This document shows, piece by piece, positions 26,026 to 33,677 of a DNA stretch of 64,000 nt. Numbering within the stretch: the stretch's first letter is position 1; each line of letters begins with the position of its first letter. This stretch comes from Leucobacter aridicollis (lineage in GTDB: Bacteria > Actinomycetota > Actinomycetes > Actinomycetales > Microbacteriaceae), in the NCBI RefSeq assembly GCF_024399335.1, contig NZ_CP075339.1, positions 558,001 through 622,000 of the forward strand, in the 5' to 3' direction. The translations under genes and the position numbers were made by a program. A model generated the notes under the pieces. The model searched no databases and was not told where the DNA came from. It saw only the letters and a list, made by a program, of their open reading frames with translations.

Positions 26026-26946
26026 CTAAGGGAGGCGGAGCCCGCCCTCGAACTCGACGACGAGCCCATCGGCGATGAGTGAGTCGAGGGCCCGTTGCGG
26101 CTGGGCCTCGTCGCGCGCTTCGCCAACGCGGCCCCCCTCGGCTGCGGCCGCGAGCGCCGCCGCAGGATCGACGGCCTCCGTCGCGCCGCGGAGAAGCTGC
26201 ATGATTTTGCCACGCGCCTGCCTGTCACTGCCCTCGAACGATGCCTGCTTGGGTCGCTTTGTTGGCGCATTGTCTGGGTAGCCAGCGCCCCGCCACTCGC
26301 AGAGCTCGGCGATGGGGCATTCGCCGCACTTCGGCGCCCGGGCCGTGCACACAGTCGCGCCGAGCTCCATTGCTGCAGCGTTGAACACCGCCGCCGCGTC
26401 GCGCTCGGCTGGCAGCAACGCGGTCATGTCGTCGAGGTCGCGCGGGGCCGGCATGCCTGCCGCAGCCTTGCCGTGCACGGCGCGCGCGATCACGCGGCGG
26501 GTGTTGGTGTCGACGACTGGGTGCGTGTCACCAAACGCGAAGACCGCGACCGCCCGTGCCGTATACGGGCCGATTCCGGTGAGCGCGAGCAGCTTGTCGA
26601 TGTCGGCGGGCACCTGGTCGCCGTGCCGTTCGGCAATCTCGACTGCGGCCCGGTGGAGCCAGAGCGCACGACGCGGGTAGCCAAGCCGTTTCCACGCCCG
26701 CACTGCCTCGCCAGGTTCGTCGGCGGCGAGCGCAGAGGGGGTGGGCCAGCGATCCATCCACTCGAGCCAGTGCGGTATGACCCGCTCCACCTGGGTCTGT
26801 TGCGACATGAACTCGGAGACGAGGATGCCCCACGCCGACGTCTCGGGCGCGCGCCACGGCAGATCTCGCGCTGCAGTGCCAAACCAGTCGATGAGGGCGT
26901 GGCTCATGGCCGACTGTTTCGCCGCTGGCTCCCGAAGACTTCCCAC
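26026..26946 (-). CDS. mutY: A/G-specific adenine glycosylase
   Basis: Base-excision enzyme removing adenine opposite 8-oxoguanine. The catalytic Glu region is VSEFMSQQTQVERVIPHW; helix-hairpin-helix LLALTGIGPYTARAVAVFAF and the catalytic Asp in HPVVDTNTRRV follow. The 4Fe-4S cluster ligands are CTARAPKCGECPIAELC. At 306 residues it lacks the C-terminal NUDIX-like domain of Escherichia coli MutY, as in other short actinobacterial forms. GTG 26946 is supported by a TAGACT box 6 nt before it, opposite the truB promoter. Confidence 0.94.
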   Translation of the reverse strand: MGSLREPAAKQSAMSHALIDWFGTAARDLPWRAPETSAWGILVSEFMSQQTQVERVIPHWLEWMDRWPTPSALAADEPGEAVRAWKRLGYPRRALWLHRAAVEIAERHGDQVPADIDKLLALTGIGPYTARAVAVFAFGDTHPVVDTNTRRVIARAVHGKAAAGMPAPRDLDDMTALLPAERDAAAVFNAAAMELGATVCTARAPKCGECPIAELCEWRGAGYPDNAPTKRPKQASFEGSDRQARGKIMQLLRGATEAVDPAAALAAAAEGGRVGEARDEAQPQRALDSLIADGLVVEFEGGLRLP

Positions 26947-26952
26947 CCCTCG

Positions 26953-26958
26953 AGTCTA
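26953..26958 (-). promoter_or_regulatory. -10 box for leaderless mutY
   Basis: TAGACT on the minus strand, 6 nt before the mutY GTG. Confidence 0.6.
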
Positions 26959-26992
26959 CGAGGCGGCGCGGTGTCGGGCCGTCCACCGGCGT

Positions 26993-26998
26993 TAGGCT
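26993..26998 (+). promoter_or_regulatory. -10 box for leaderless truB
   Basis: TAGGCT, 6 nt before the truB GTG; divergent from the mutY box 35 bp away. Confidence 0.65.
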
Positions 26999-27004
26999 TG
27001 GGGG

Positions 27005-28006
27005 GTGAAGTTTGCAGATATGCCGCAGGGCGCGATCTTGCTCGTTGACAAGGTTGAGGGCTGGACGAGCCACGACGTTGTCGCCAAGAGCCGTCGGGCT
27101 CTCGGCACCAAGAAGGTCGGCCACGCCGGCACCCTCGACCCGATGGCGACGGGGTTGCTCGTGCTCGGTGCGGGTCCGGCGACACGGCTACTGACGCACC
27201 TCGTCGGGCTCGACAAGACATATACGACCACGATCCGGCTGGGGCTCTCGACTGTCACCGACGACCGCGAGGGAGAGATCACTGCTGCGGCCCCGGCGGG
27301 TCTCGTCGCTGAGGTATTCGCGAATCAGGATCGCATCACCGCCGGCGTCACAGACCTCACCGGGCCGATTGAGCAGGCGCCGAGCGCTGTGAGCGCGATC
27401 CGTGTCGACGGCAAGCGTGCTTACGATCGCGTGCGCGCGGGCGAGGACGTCGTGCTGAAGAAGCGCCCGGTCACGATTCACGGGTTTGATATTGGCGAGC
27501 CGCGGATCCTGACAGTGCCGGGACCAGGAGGCGAGCCCGTCGAGGTCATCGACTTAGACGCTGTCGTGCGCTGCTCAACTGGAACGTACGTGCGCGCGCT
27601 CGCACGCGACCTCGGCGAGAAACTGGGAGTCGGCGGCCACCTCACCGCGCTCAGGCGCACCGCCGTCGGGCCGTTCTCTGTTGATGCGGCGACGCCGCAC
27701 GCACAACTCGTCGGCGATGGCACGGTTGCCGGTGACCCCGGCGTTCTGTACCCGCCGGCGGATATCGCGCGCAGGCTGTTCACAGTGCTTGAACTCGACG
27801 CCGAGGAAGCGAAGGATCTCGCGAACGGGAAGCGGCTGAGTGTCGATCCTGAACGGCACGCGCCCGCCCCGCTCGTCGCGGCGATCTTCCCCGGCAGCGA
27901 TTCGGATGCGGCGGGAGACAGACTTGTGGGCCTTGTCGAGATCAAGGGCGGGCGCAGCCGCGTCATCACCAACTTCCCGTCACAAGAAACCGGAGGGGCA
28001 GCATGA
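27005..28006 (+). CDS. truB: tRNA pseudouridine(55) synthase
   Basis: Converts U55 in the T loop of tRNAs to pseudouridine. The catalytic Asp motif is HAGTLDPMATGLLVL (about residue 40-50), preceded by LVDKVEGWTSHDVV; later blocks are YTTTIRLGLSTVTDDREGE and CSTGTYVRALARDLGEKLG. A C-terminal PUA-like extension brings it to 333 residues. The GTG at 27005 is supported by the leaderless -10; an ATG five codons later is the alternative. It usually follows rbfA but here lies 19 kb from it. Confidence 0.95.
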   Translation: MKFADMPQGAILLVDKVEGWTSHDVVAKSRRALGTKKVGHAGTLDPMATGLLVLGAGPATRLLTHLVGLDKTYTTTIRLGLSTVTDDREGEITAAAPAGLVAEVFANQDRITAGVTDLTGPIEQAPSAVSAIRVDGKRAYDRVRAGEDVVLKKRPVTIHGFDIGEPRILTVPGPGGEPVEVIDLDAVVRCSTGTYVRALARDLGEKLGVGGHLTALRRTAVGPFSVDAATPHAQLVGDGTVAGDPGVLYPPADIARRLFTVLELDAEEAKDLANGKRLSVDPERHAPAPLVAAIFPGSDSDAAGDRLVGLVEIKGGRSRVITNFPSQETGGAA

Positions 28007-28359
28007 TCGCCTGGTTCAGCTACGTCACGATCGCTGTCTCGTTGGTCGCCGCAGTGATGTGCGCGGTGCAGGGGCTGCGCAAGCAAGCCCCGAACGACTA
28101 CACGATGGGGGCGACGGCGCTCGTCGCGGTACTGCTCGTCGTGCAGGTTGTGATCTCGATCGTCGCGCCGTTGGCTGGCAACGCGCCTGTCGGTGACCCG
28201 CTTGAGTTCTGGATGTACCTCATCGTCGCCCTCGCGCTTCCCATCGGTGCGGGCTTTTGGGCGCTCATCGACCGCACACGGTTCGCGAACCTCGTGCTCG
28301 CGGTTGTTGGGCTGTCTGTCGCGGTCATGACGTATCGCATGCTCGTGATCTGGGGATAG
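28003..28359 (+). CDS. Small membrane protein, unknown
   Basis: A 118-residue hydrophobic protein with about four predicted membrane segments (for example YVTIAVSLVAAVMCAVQGL and a pair near 80-115), overlapping the truB stop by 4 bp. No domain is recognised. It is followed by a second small four-helix protein; both sit between truB and ribF and may work together. Confidence 0.75.
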   Translation: MIAWFSYVTIAVSLVAAVMCAVQGLRKQAPNDYTMGATALVAVLLVVQVVISIVAPLAGNAPVGDPLEFWMYLIVALALPIGAGFWALIDRTRFANLVLAVVGLSVAVMTYRMLVIWG

Positions 28360-28367
28360 TGGGCGAG

Positions 28368-28373
28368 TACACT
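28368..28373 (+). promoter_or_regulatory. -10 box for leaderless membrane protein gene
   Basis: TACACT, 6 nt before GTG 28380; this spacing decides the start among several GTG/ATG candidates. Confidence 0.55.
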
Positions 28374-28379
28374 CAAAGG

Positions 28380-28811
28380 GTGAGTAACGTGGCAACTAGT
28401 GCAGAGACAGAGCAGCGCAGCGAGAAGATGAGCGGGCTTGGGCGGGTGCTCATCACCGTCTACATCATCCTCGCGATGGCGGCGACGTTCCGCTCGGTCT
28501 ACCAGATCATGACGAAGTTCGACGAGGCTCCGCTCGCCTACATCCTGTCTGCAGTGTCTGGTGTCGTGTATATCGTCGCGACGATTGCGCTCATTCGCCG
28601 GGGCCGTGGCATCTGGCGGCCAATCGCCTGGGCTGCGCTGCTGTTCGAACTCGTCGGCGTACTCGTCGTTGGCACCCTGAGCATCACGATGCCGCAGCTC
28701 TTCGGGCACCCGTCAGTCTGGTCGTTCTTCGGCCAGGGCTACGGCTTCATCCCGCTCGTACTCCCGATTCTCGGCCTCATCTGGCTCTCCAAAGAGAAGC
28801 AGACAGTCTGA
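28380..28811 (+). CDS. Integral membrane protein, unknown
   Basis: A 143-residue protein with a short polar N-terminus and four hydrophobic segments (RVLITVYIILAMAATFRSVY, a second near 60-80, WAALLFELVGVLVVGTLSI and GFIPLVLPILGLIWL). GTG 28380 is chosen by the leaderless -10; GTG 28389 and ATG 28428 are alternatives. It ends one base into ribF (TGATG). No function is known to me, but the layout of four helices with a conserved GxxRP-like loop is typical of actinobacterial uncharacterised membrane proteins beside ribF. Confidence 0.75.
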   Translation: MSNVATSAETEQRSEKMSGLGRVLITVYIILAMAATFRSVYQIMTKFDEAPLAYILSAVSGVVYIVATIALIRRGRGIWRPIAWAALLFELVGVLVVGTLSITMPQLFGHPSVWSFFGQGYGFIPLVLPILGLIWLSKEKQTV

Positions 28812-29761
28812 TGCAGCTATTCAGCGCTATCGACGAACTCCAGCCGGAGAACTTCTCCACTGGCTCGGTCGTCGCCGTCGGCAAGTTCGACGGCGTGCAC
28901 CGTGGACACCAGGCAATCATCTCGTCGCTGCTGCGCACGGCGCGAGCTGAGGGGCTCCACTCTGTCGTGTTCACCTTCGCGAACAATCCACTGAGCCTGC
29001 TGCGGCCAGAAATCTGCCCGCAGCCGCTCGCTAGCAGGGCCCAACGCCTCGAACTCGTAGAGAACGCTGGCGTCGACACTTGTGTCATGGTGCAGTTCGA
29101 CGAGGCGTTCGCGTCGATCCCAGCGACTGAGTTCGTCGAACGGGTCCTCGTTGGCCAGCTGAATGTGCGCCATGTGCTCCTTGGCGAAGACTTCCACTTC
29201 GGGCACCGTGGCCTCGGCGACGCGGCACTTCTGCGCGAGCTCGGGCCGAAGTTCGGTTTCACCGTTGAGGTCGTCGCGAGTGTTGGCGACGACGAAGACG
29301 CGGCCGTGTCCTCAACGATGATCCGCGATGCGGTGCTGTCCGGTGACCTTGTGGCCGCGCGCGCAATGCTTGGTAGGTGCCACGCGGTGCGCGGCGAGGT
29401 CGTACATGGCGACGCCCGCGGCCGCGAACTCGGCTTTCCGACAGCGAACCTCGGCGGGACCGTCGAGGGGCTTGTTCCCGCGCACGGCGTCTACGCGGGA
29501 TCTGTCGTTATCGACGGGCGCGAACACGACGCTGCGATTTCGGTCGGTGTGAACCTCACCTTCGAGCCTGAGGGGGAGCCGCGAGTGGAAGCGTACGTGC
29601 TCGACTTTGCTGGCGACCTGTACGGCAAGCAAATGGAGGTGCGGTTCGCGAAGCGGATTCGCGAGATGCTGCCGTTTAGCTCCGTCGAGGCGCTCATCGA
29701 ACGGATGCACGAGGACGTGGCTGAAACCCGCGAGATCCTCGCTGCTGTCCGCGAGGGCTGA
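28811..29761 (+). CDS. ribF: Bifunctional riboflavin kinase/FAD synthetase
   Basis: Makes FMN and FAD from riboflavin and ATP. N-terminal adenylyltransferase lobe: VVAVGKFDGVHRGHQAII, VLLGEDFHFGHRGLGD and SSTMIRDAVLSGDLVAA. C-terminal flavokinase lobe: VVHGDARGRELGFPTANLG, PAHGVYAGSVVIDG and VEAYVLDFAGDLYGKQMEV. Length 316 residues is standard. Start and previous stop share one base. Normal member of the truB-ribF cluster; its product supplies FAD for flavoproteins such as those of the glycerol-type operon. Confidence 0.96.
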   Translation: MQLFSAIDELQPENFSTGSVVAVGKFDGVHRGHQAIISSLLRTARAEGLHSVVFTFANNPLSLLRPEICPQPLASRAQRLELVENAGVDTCVMVQFDEAFASIPATEFVERVLVGQLNVRHVLLGEDFHFGHRGLGDAALLRELGPKFGFTVEVVASVGDDEDAAVSSTMIRDAVLSGDLVAARAMLGRCHAVRGEVVHGDARGRELGFPTANLGGTVEGLVPAHGVYAGSVVIDGREHDAAISVGVNLTFEPEGEPRVEAYVLDFAGDLYGKQMEVRFAKRIREMLPFSSVEALIERMHEDVAETREILAAVREG

Positions 29762-29984
29762 CGTCCGAGGGCTGAACAGAGAGCGAAGTTCGCGCTTCCC
29801 GGGCGCGCCCACAAGCATCGGGTGGTAAGATCGGGGCATAGTCGAGAGACGTGTGACTCGAATCCCGTGCAACGTGCGGCTCAGATTCTAGACGCTCGAC
29901 CGGCTTCGCCCCGAATACGGTAGGGGCGCATGCTACGTGTCGCCCCAGTTCGGTGCGTCACGCACAGATCCTCCAGGAGAGCAA

Positions 29985-32126
29985 TTGGCAAGCAGCACTG
30001 CCACCCGCCAGCCCGCAAAGCGTCAGCGTTCCGGCGGAGCGCGTAAGCACGCGCACAACGAGGGCATCATCCCGCTCCTCGCGCGCGCTGTGCGCGAGGT
30101 CGAAGCGTCCGCTCAGCGCGGCAAGGCGAGCCCGCAGAACCGTACGAAGTTCCAGGTCATCGCTCTGCTGATGCGCGAGGAGCGCGCTCGAGTGAAGACC
30201 GAGGAGGGCGTCAGTGACACCGAGCGTGCCGAGACGCTCAAGCGCCTTGACGGTGTCGCCGCGATCCTCGCAAAGACTGCCGCCCGAGACACGAGCCTCA
30301 TTACGCTGCTCGAACCCGGAGCGACCATCACCGATGCGACTCGGCAGCTCAAGCGAAAGATGCTCGTGCAGGCCGGTATCGAGGTCCCCGAGGAAGCGCC
30401 CGCAGAGGCAGAACCCGCGAAGACCCTCGTGCCGCCGGAGCTCGCAGAGCGCCAGGTCGAGCCCGCGCGGATTCACTCTCGCATGCTCGCAAACCCCTTC
30501 CTCGCGCCCTCGCTCGAGGCGCCCAAGCAGCCGACACCGGTCGTGCGTCTCGCGAACTGGGAACTTCTCAACCCGCTCCTCAAAGCATTCGAACAGGGCG
30601 GCGGCGGGGCAGCCTGCATGGAGCTCCCTGAGGCGCCCGTGCCCGACAGGCTCGCCCCTGCCGGGCTTGAGCTTATGCCCCACCAGGCGCGCTTCCTCGC
30701 AAGCGTTCGCGAGGGCCACCGCAGCTTCCTGCTTGCCGACGAGCCCGGCCTCGGAAAGACGGCGCAGTCCGTGCTCGCCGCCTCCGTCGCAGACGCGTAC
30801 CCGATGCTCGTCGTCGTACCAAACGTCGTGAAGATGAACTGGGCGCGTGAGGTTGAGCGCTGGACCCCGCAACGGCGTGTCACAGTCATCCACGGCGACG
30901 GCGAAAAGATGGACGCGTTCGCAGACGTCTTCGTGGTGAACTACGACATTCTCGACAGGCACCTCAGCTGGATCTCGCGCTTCGGGTTCAAGAGCATGGT
31001 CGTCGACGAGGCTCACATGATCAAGAACACGCATTCACAGCGCTCGCGCAACGTGCTCACGATCGCCGAGAGTATCCGGGAACGCACGCGCGGGTCCCAG
31101 CCGCTGCTGGTCGCACTGACAGGTACCCCGCTCATCAACGAGGTTGATGACTTCCGCGCCATCTGGCGCTTCCTCGGCTGGACCGACGCTGACAAGCCTG
31201 GGCCCGAGCTGATGGCCAAGCTTGAGAACAACGGCTGGACGCCGGCCGACCCGCCATTCTACCCTGAGGCGCGCCAGAGCGTCATTGAGATGGGAATCGT
31301 GCGTCGACGCAAGATCGACGTTGCTCAGGATCTCCCCGCGAAGCGCGTCGTTGATCTTCCAGTAGAACTCGACGACGAGGCGGGTCGCGGGATCCGCGCC
31401 GCCGAGGCGAAGCTCGCCCAGAAGCTGTACGACCGTTTCGCCACGGTCAAGGCTGGCAAGCTCGGGCAGAAGCTCTCGGACGAGGCGATCATTCGGATGG
31501 TCGCGGCTCAGGAGCTCGAAGAGTCGAACGCTTCTGCTGACGGGCTCAATGTCTTCACGATGGTGCGCGAGATCGGCATCGCCAAGGCTGGCCTCGCCGT
31601 TGACTACACCGCGCAGCTCGCGCGATCGGTCGGCAAGGTCGTGTTCTTCGCGAAGCACATCGACGTCATGGACCGCGCCGAAGCGCAGCTCGCCGAGGCA
31701 GGCCTGAAGACGATCTCGATTCGAGGCGAGCAGAGCTCGACGTTCAGGCAGGAGCAGATCGACGCGTTCAACAACGACCCCGAGGTCTCGGTTGCGGTGT
31801 GCTCGCTGACCGCGGCAGGCGTCGGCGTGAACCTGCAGGCCTCCTCAAACGTTGTGCTCGCCGAGCTGAGCTGGACGGATGCGGAGCAGACACAGGCGAT
31901 TGACCGCGTCCACCGCATCGGGCAGGAAGAACCCGTCACCGCCTGGCGTATCATCGCGGCGCAGACGATCGACGCCCGTATCGCGGAGCTCATCGACGGC
32001 AAGGCGGGCCTCGCGGCACGGGCACTCGACGGTGCGCCGGCGGCAGAGGAGAACGCCGATCCCGTGCAGCTGCTTGCGCTCATGAGTGTTCTGTCGCGCG
32101 CGGTCTCGGCGGCGGAGAACGACTGA
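29985..32126 (+). CDS. SNF2-type DEAD/DEAH helicase
   Basis: Superfamily 2 DNA translocase, about 713 residues from TTG 29985, which has AGGAGA 4 nt upstream; in-frame GTG 29937 lacks a ribosome binding site and would add 16 residues. A basic N-terminal region of unknown fold (about 1-210) precedes the ATPase core: Walker A in FLLADEPGLGKTAQSV (about 245-260), DEAH in MVVDEAHMIKN, LTGTPLIN. The second lobe ends with motif VI QAIDRVHRIGQEEPV. No nuclease or zinc-finger domain is recognisable. Its place after ribF replaces the rpsO-pnp pair found in other bacteria. Confidence 0.9.
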   Translation: MASSTATRQPAKRQRSGGARKHAHNEGIIPLLARAVREVEASAQRGKASPQNRTKFQVIALLMREERARVKTEEGVSDTERAETLKRLDGVAAILAKTAARDTSLITLLEPGATITDATRQLKRKMLVQAGIEVPEEAPAEAEPAKTLVPPELAERQVEPARIHSRMLANPFLAPSLEAPKQPTPVVRLANWELLNPLLKAFEQGGGGAACMELPEAPVPDRLAPAGLELMPHQARFLASVREGHRSFLLADEPGLGKTAQSVLAASVADAYPMLVVVPNVVKMNWAREVERWTPQRRVTVIHGDGEKMDAFADVFVVNYDILDRHLSWISRFGFKSMVVDEAHMIKNTHSQRSRNVLTIAESIRERTRGSQPLLVALTGTPLINEVDDFRAIWRFLGWTDADKPGPELMAKLENNGWTPADPPFYPEARQSVIEMGIVRRRKIDVAQDLPAKRVVDLPVELDDEAGRGIRAAEAKLAQKLYDRFATVKAGKLGQKLSDEAIIRMVAAQELEESNASADGLNVFTMVREIGIAKAGLAVDYTAQLARSVGKVVFFAKHIDVMDRAEAQLAEAGLKTISIRGEQSSTFRQEQIDAFNNDPEVSVAVCSLTAAGVGVNLQASSNVVLAELSWTDAEQTQAIDRVHRIGQEEPVTAWRIIAAQTIDARIAELIDGKAGLAARALDGAPAAEENADPVQLLALMSVLSRAVSAAEND

Positions 32127-32206
32127 GTTCTCAGGCGCGCGGGGCCTGGCTGTTCCGCGCGCCAAAATGGCGCGAATCTATGTGTCTGTAGCATTCGTGC
32201 CACCGC

Positions 32207-32212
32207 TAGCAT
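32207..32212 (+). promoter_or_regulatory. -10 box for leaderless pfkA
   Basis: TAGCAT, 7 nt before ATG 32220. It overlaps an upstream in-frame ATG (32211), making that start unlikely. Confidence 0.55.
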
Positions 32213-32219
32213 GGTGACC

Positions 32220-33254
32220 ATGCGTATTGGTGTGCTCTGCTCGGGCGGCGATAGCCCGGGCATGAATGCTGCGATTCGTGGCGCCGTGCTTCGCGGCGTC
32301 GACGTTCACGGCTTCGAGATGATCGGCTTCATCGACGGCTGGCGAGGCTTCCACGACGGCGAGTTCGTCGAGCTTGACCGCCCGACAGTGCGTGGCCTAT
32401 CGCCGCTCGGCGGCGTCTTCATCGGAACGAGTCGTGTTCCACCGTGGGAGGCCCCAGTCACGCCAGAGGCGCTCGACGCGCTGAGCGCAAAGATGGCGGG
32501 CTACGGTCTCGACGGACTCATGCTCATCGGCGGCAACGGAACCCAAACCGTGTCTTCGATCCTGTGGGACGCAGGTATCAACGTCGTCGGCCTCCCGAAG
32601 ACGATCGACAACGACCTCGCGGGCACCGACTACACCTTCGGTTTTGACACCGCAGTGTCGATCGCTTCCGAAGCCATCGACAGGCTCCGAACGACTGGAG
32701 ACTCCCACCGCCGCTGCATGGTGCTTGAGGTCATGGGCCGCGACGCCGGGTGGATTGCGTTGCACGCGGGCATGGCGGGTGGAGCGCAGGCGATGCTGCT
32801 TCCCGAGTTCCCCGAGAGCCTCGAACAGGTGTGCGCCTGGGTCGCCAACGTGCGCGACCGCGGTCGTTCCGCGCTCGTCGTTGTCGCTGAGGGGTTCAAA
32901 CTTGAGGGTTCAGATGACGCCGTCACTCGCGATGGGCTCGATGGCTTTGGCCGCCCGCGCCTCGGGGGCGTCGCCGACATGCTCGCGCCCCTGATCGAAG
33001 AGCGCACAGGTATCGAGACGCGCTCGACGGTGCTCGGGCACGTGCAGCGAGGCGGCTCGCCCACGGCGTTTGACCGCGTGCTCGCGACGCGCTCAGGCAT
33101 CGCCGCTGCCGACGCAGTGCTTGCCGGGGACTGGGGCAAGATGGCTGGCCTTCGCGGCGACCGGATTGAACTCGTGCCCTTCTCAGAGGCCGTCGGCAAG
33201 TTGAAGACGGTGCCGGAGGCTCGCTACGCGGAGGTCCGCCTCAACTTCGGCTGA
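32220..33254 (+). CDS. pfkA: 6-phosphofructokinase
   Basis: Glycolytic enzyme phosphorylating fructose 6-phosphate. ATG 32220 gives the standard start MRIGVLCSGGDSPGMNAAI and 344 residues. The nucleotide block is LIGGNGTQT and the substrate block GLPKTIDNDLAGTDYTFGFD, with VMGRDAGWIALHAG after it. Compared with the Escherichia coli ATP enzyme, the Asp of GGDGS is Asn, the following Gly is kept (ATP type), and PGTIDND is PKTIDND (Lys is usual in PPi and some atypical ATP enzymes). The phosphoryl donor is therefore not certain. Confidence 0.92.
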   Translation: MRIGVLCSGGDSPGMNAAIRGAVLRGVDVHGFEMIGFIDGWRGFHDGEFVELDRPTVRGLSPLGGVFIGTSRVPPWEAPVTPEALDALSAKMAGYGLDGLMLIGGNGTQTVSSILWDAGINVVGLPKTIDNDLAGTDYTFGFDTAVSIASEAIDRLRTTGDSHRRCMVLEVMGRDAGWIALHAGMAGGAQAMLLPEFPESLEQVCAWVANVRDRGRSALVVVAEGFKLEGSDDAVTRDGLDGFGRPRLGGVADMLAPLIEERTGIETRSTVLGHVQRGGSPTAFDRVLATRSGIAAADAVLAGDWGKMAGLRGDRIELVPFSEAVGKLKTVPEARYAEVRLNFG

Positions 33255-33677
33255 CCTGCGCCCGGCCTGCGCCCTGCGGCCTTGCGGCATGGCGCGGCAT
33301 GGCGCGGCCCGTGGCCCGCGGCCTTGCTGCCATGCGGCCCCGCGCGGCCTGCGGCCCGCGGCCTGCCCGGCGCGGCCTTCATCTCGCCCCGCCGCCTCGG
33401 CCCGACCCCACCAGCCCAAGGGACAGCCCGATGTACACAGTTCCCACAGAAGCACACGACTTCTACGCGCAGAAGTCGTGTTCTTCTGTGGGAACCGTGT
33501 ACAGCCGGGTCTGGCTCGCTGCAAGGGCCGGGATGGACCGGGTGGAGGATCGGGTCTGACCTGGTCTGGTCTGGTCTGGTCTGGCGGAGGGTCGGCTCGG
33601 ACGGGTCCGCTGCAAGGGCCGAGCTGGGCGGAGGATCGGGTCGGGCCGGCTGCAAGGGCTGCGCCGGGCTTCGCTGA
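33255..33677. repeat. Repeat-rich gap between pfkA and the AbiEi-like gene
   Basis: No gene is supported in this 423-bp gap. It contains GCGGC-type low-complexity sequence (33285-33380), a 33-bp inverted repeat (33432-33503), a CTGGT pentamer run (33561-33584) and three scattered copies of CTGCAAGGGC with flanking similarity. Confidence 0.75.
33432..33503. terminator. 33-bp inverted repeat between convergent genes
   Basis: Arms 33432-33464 and 33471-33503 match at 31 of 33 positions around ACGCGC. It is the longest hairpin in the window, AT-richer than its surroundings; a bidirectional terminator or a mobile small repeat element. Confidence 0.7.

Noticed and set aside
25704..26270. Minus-strand frame through the 21-bp repeats with a repeated heptapeptide
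   Set aside because: A 21-bp unit keeps any frame open; it overlaps mutY in another frame and lacks a start signal.
29826..29936. tRNA-like segment (GACTCGAATCCCG) upstream of the SNF2 gene
   Set aside because: No cloverleaf could be folded: acceptor and anticodon stems are missing.
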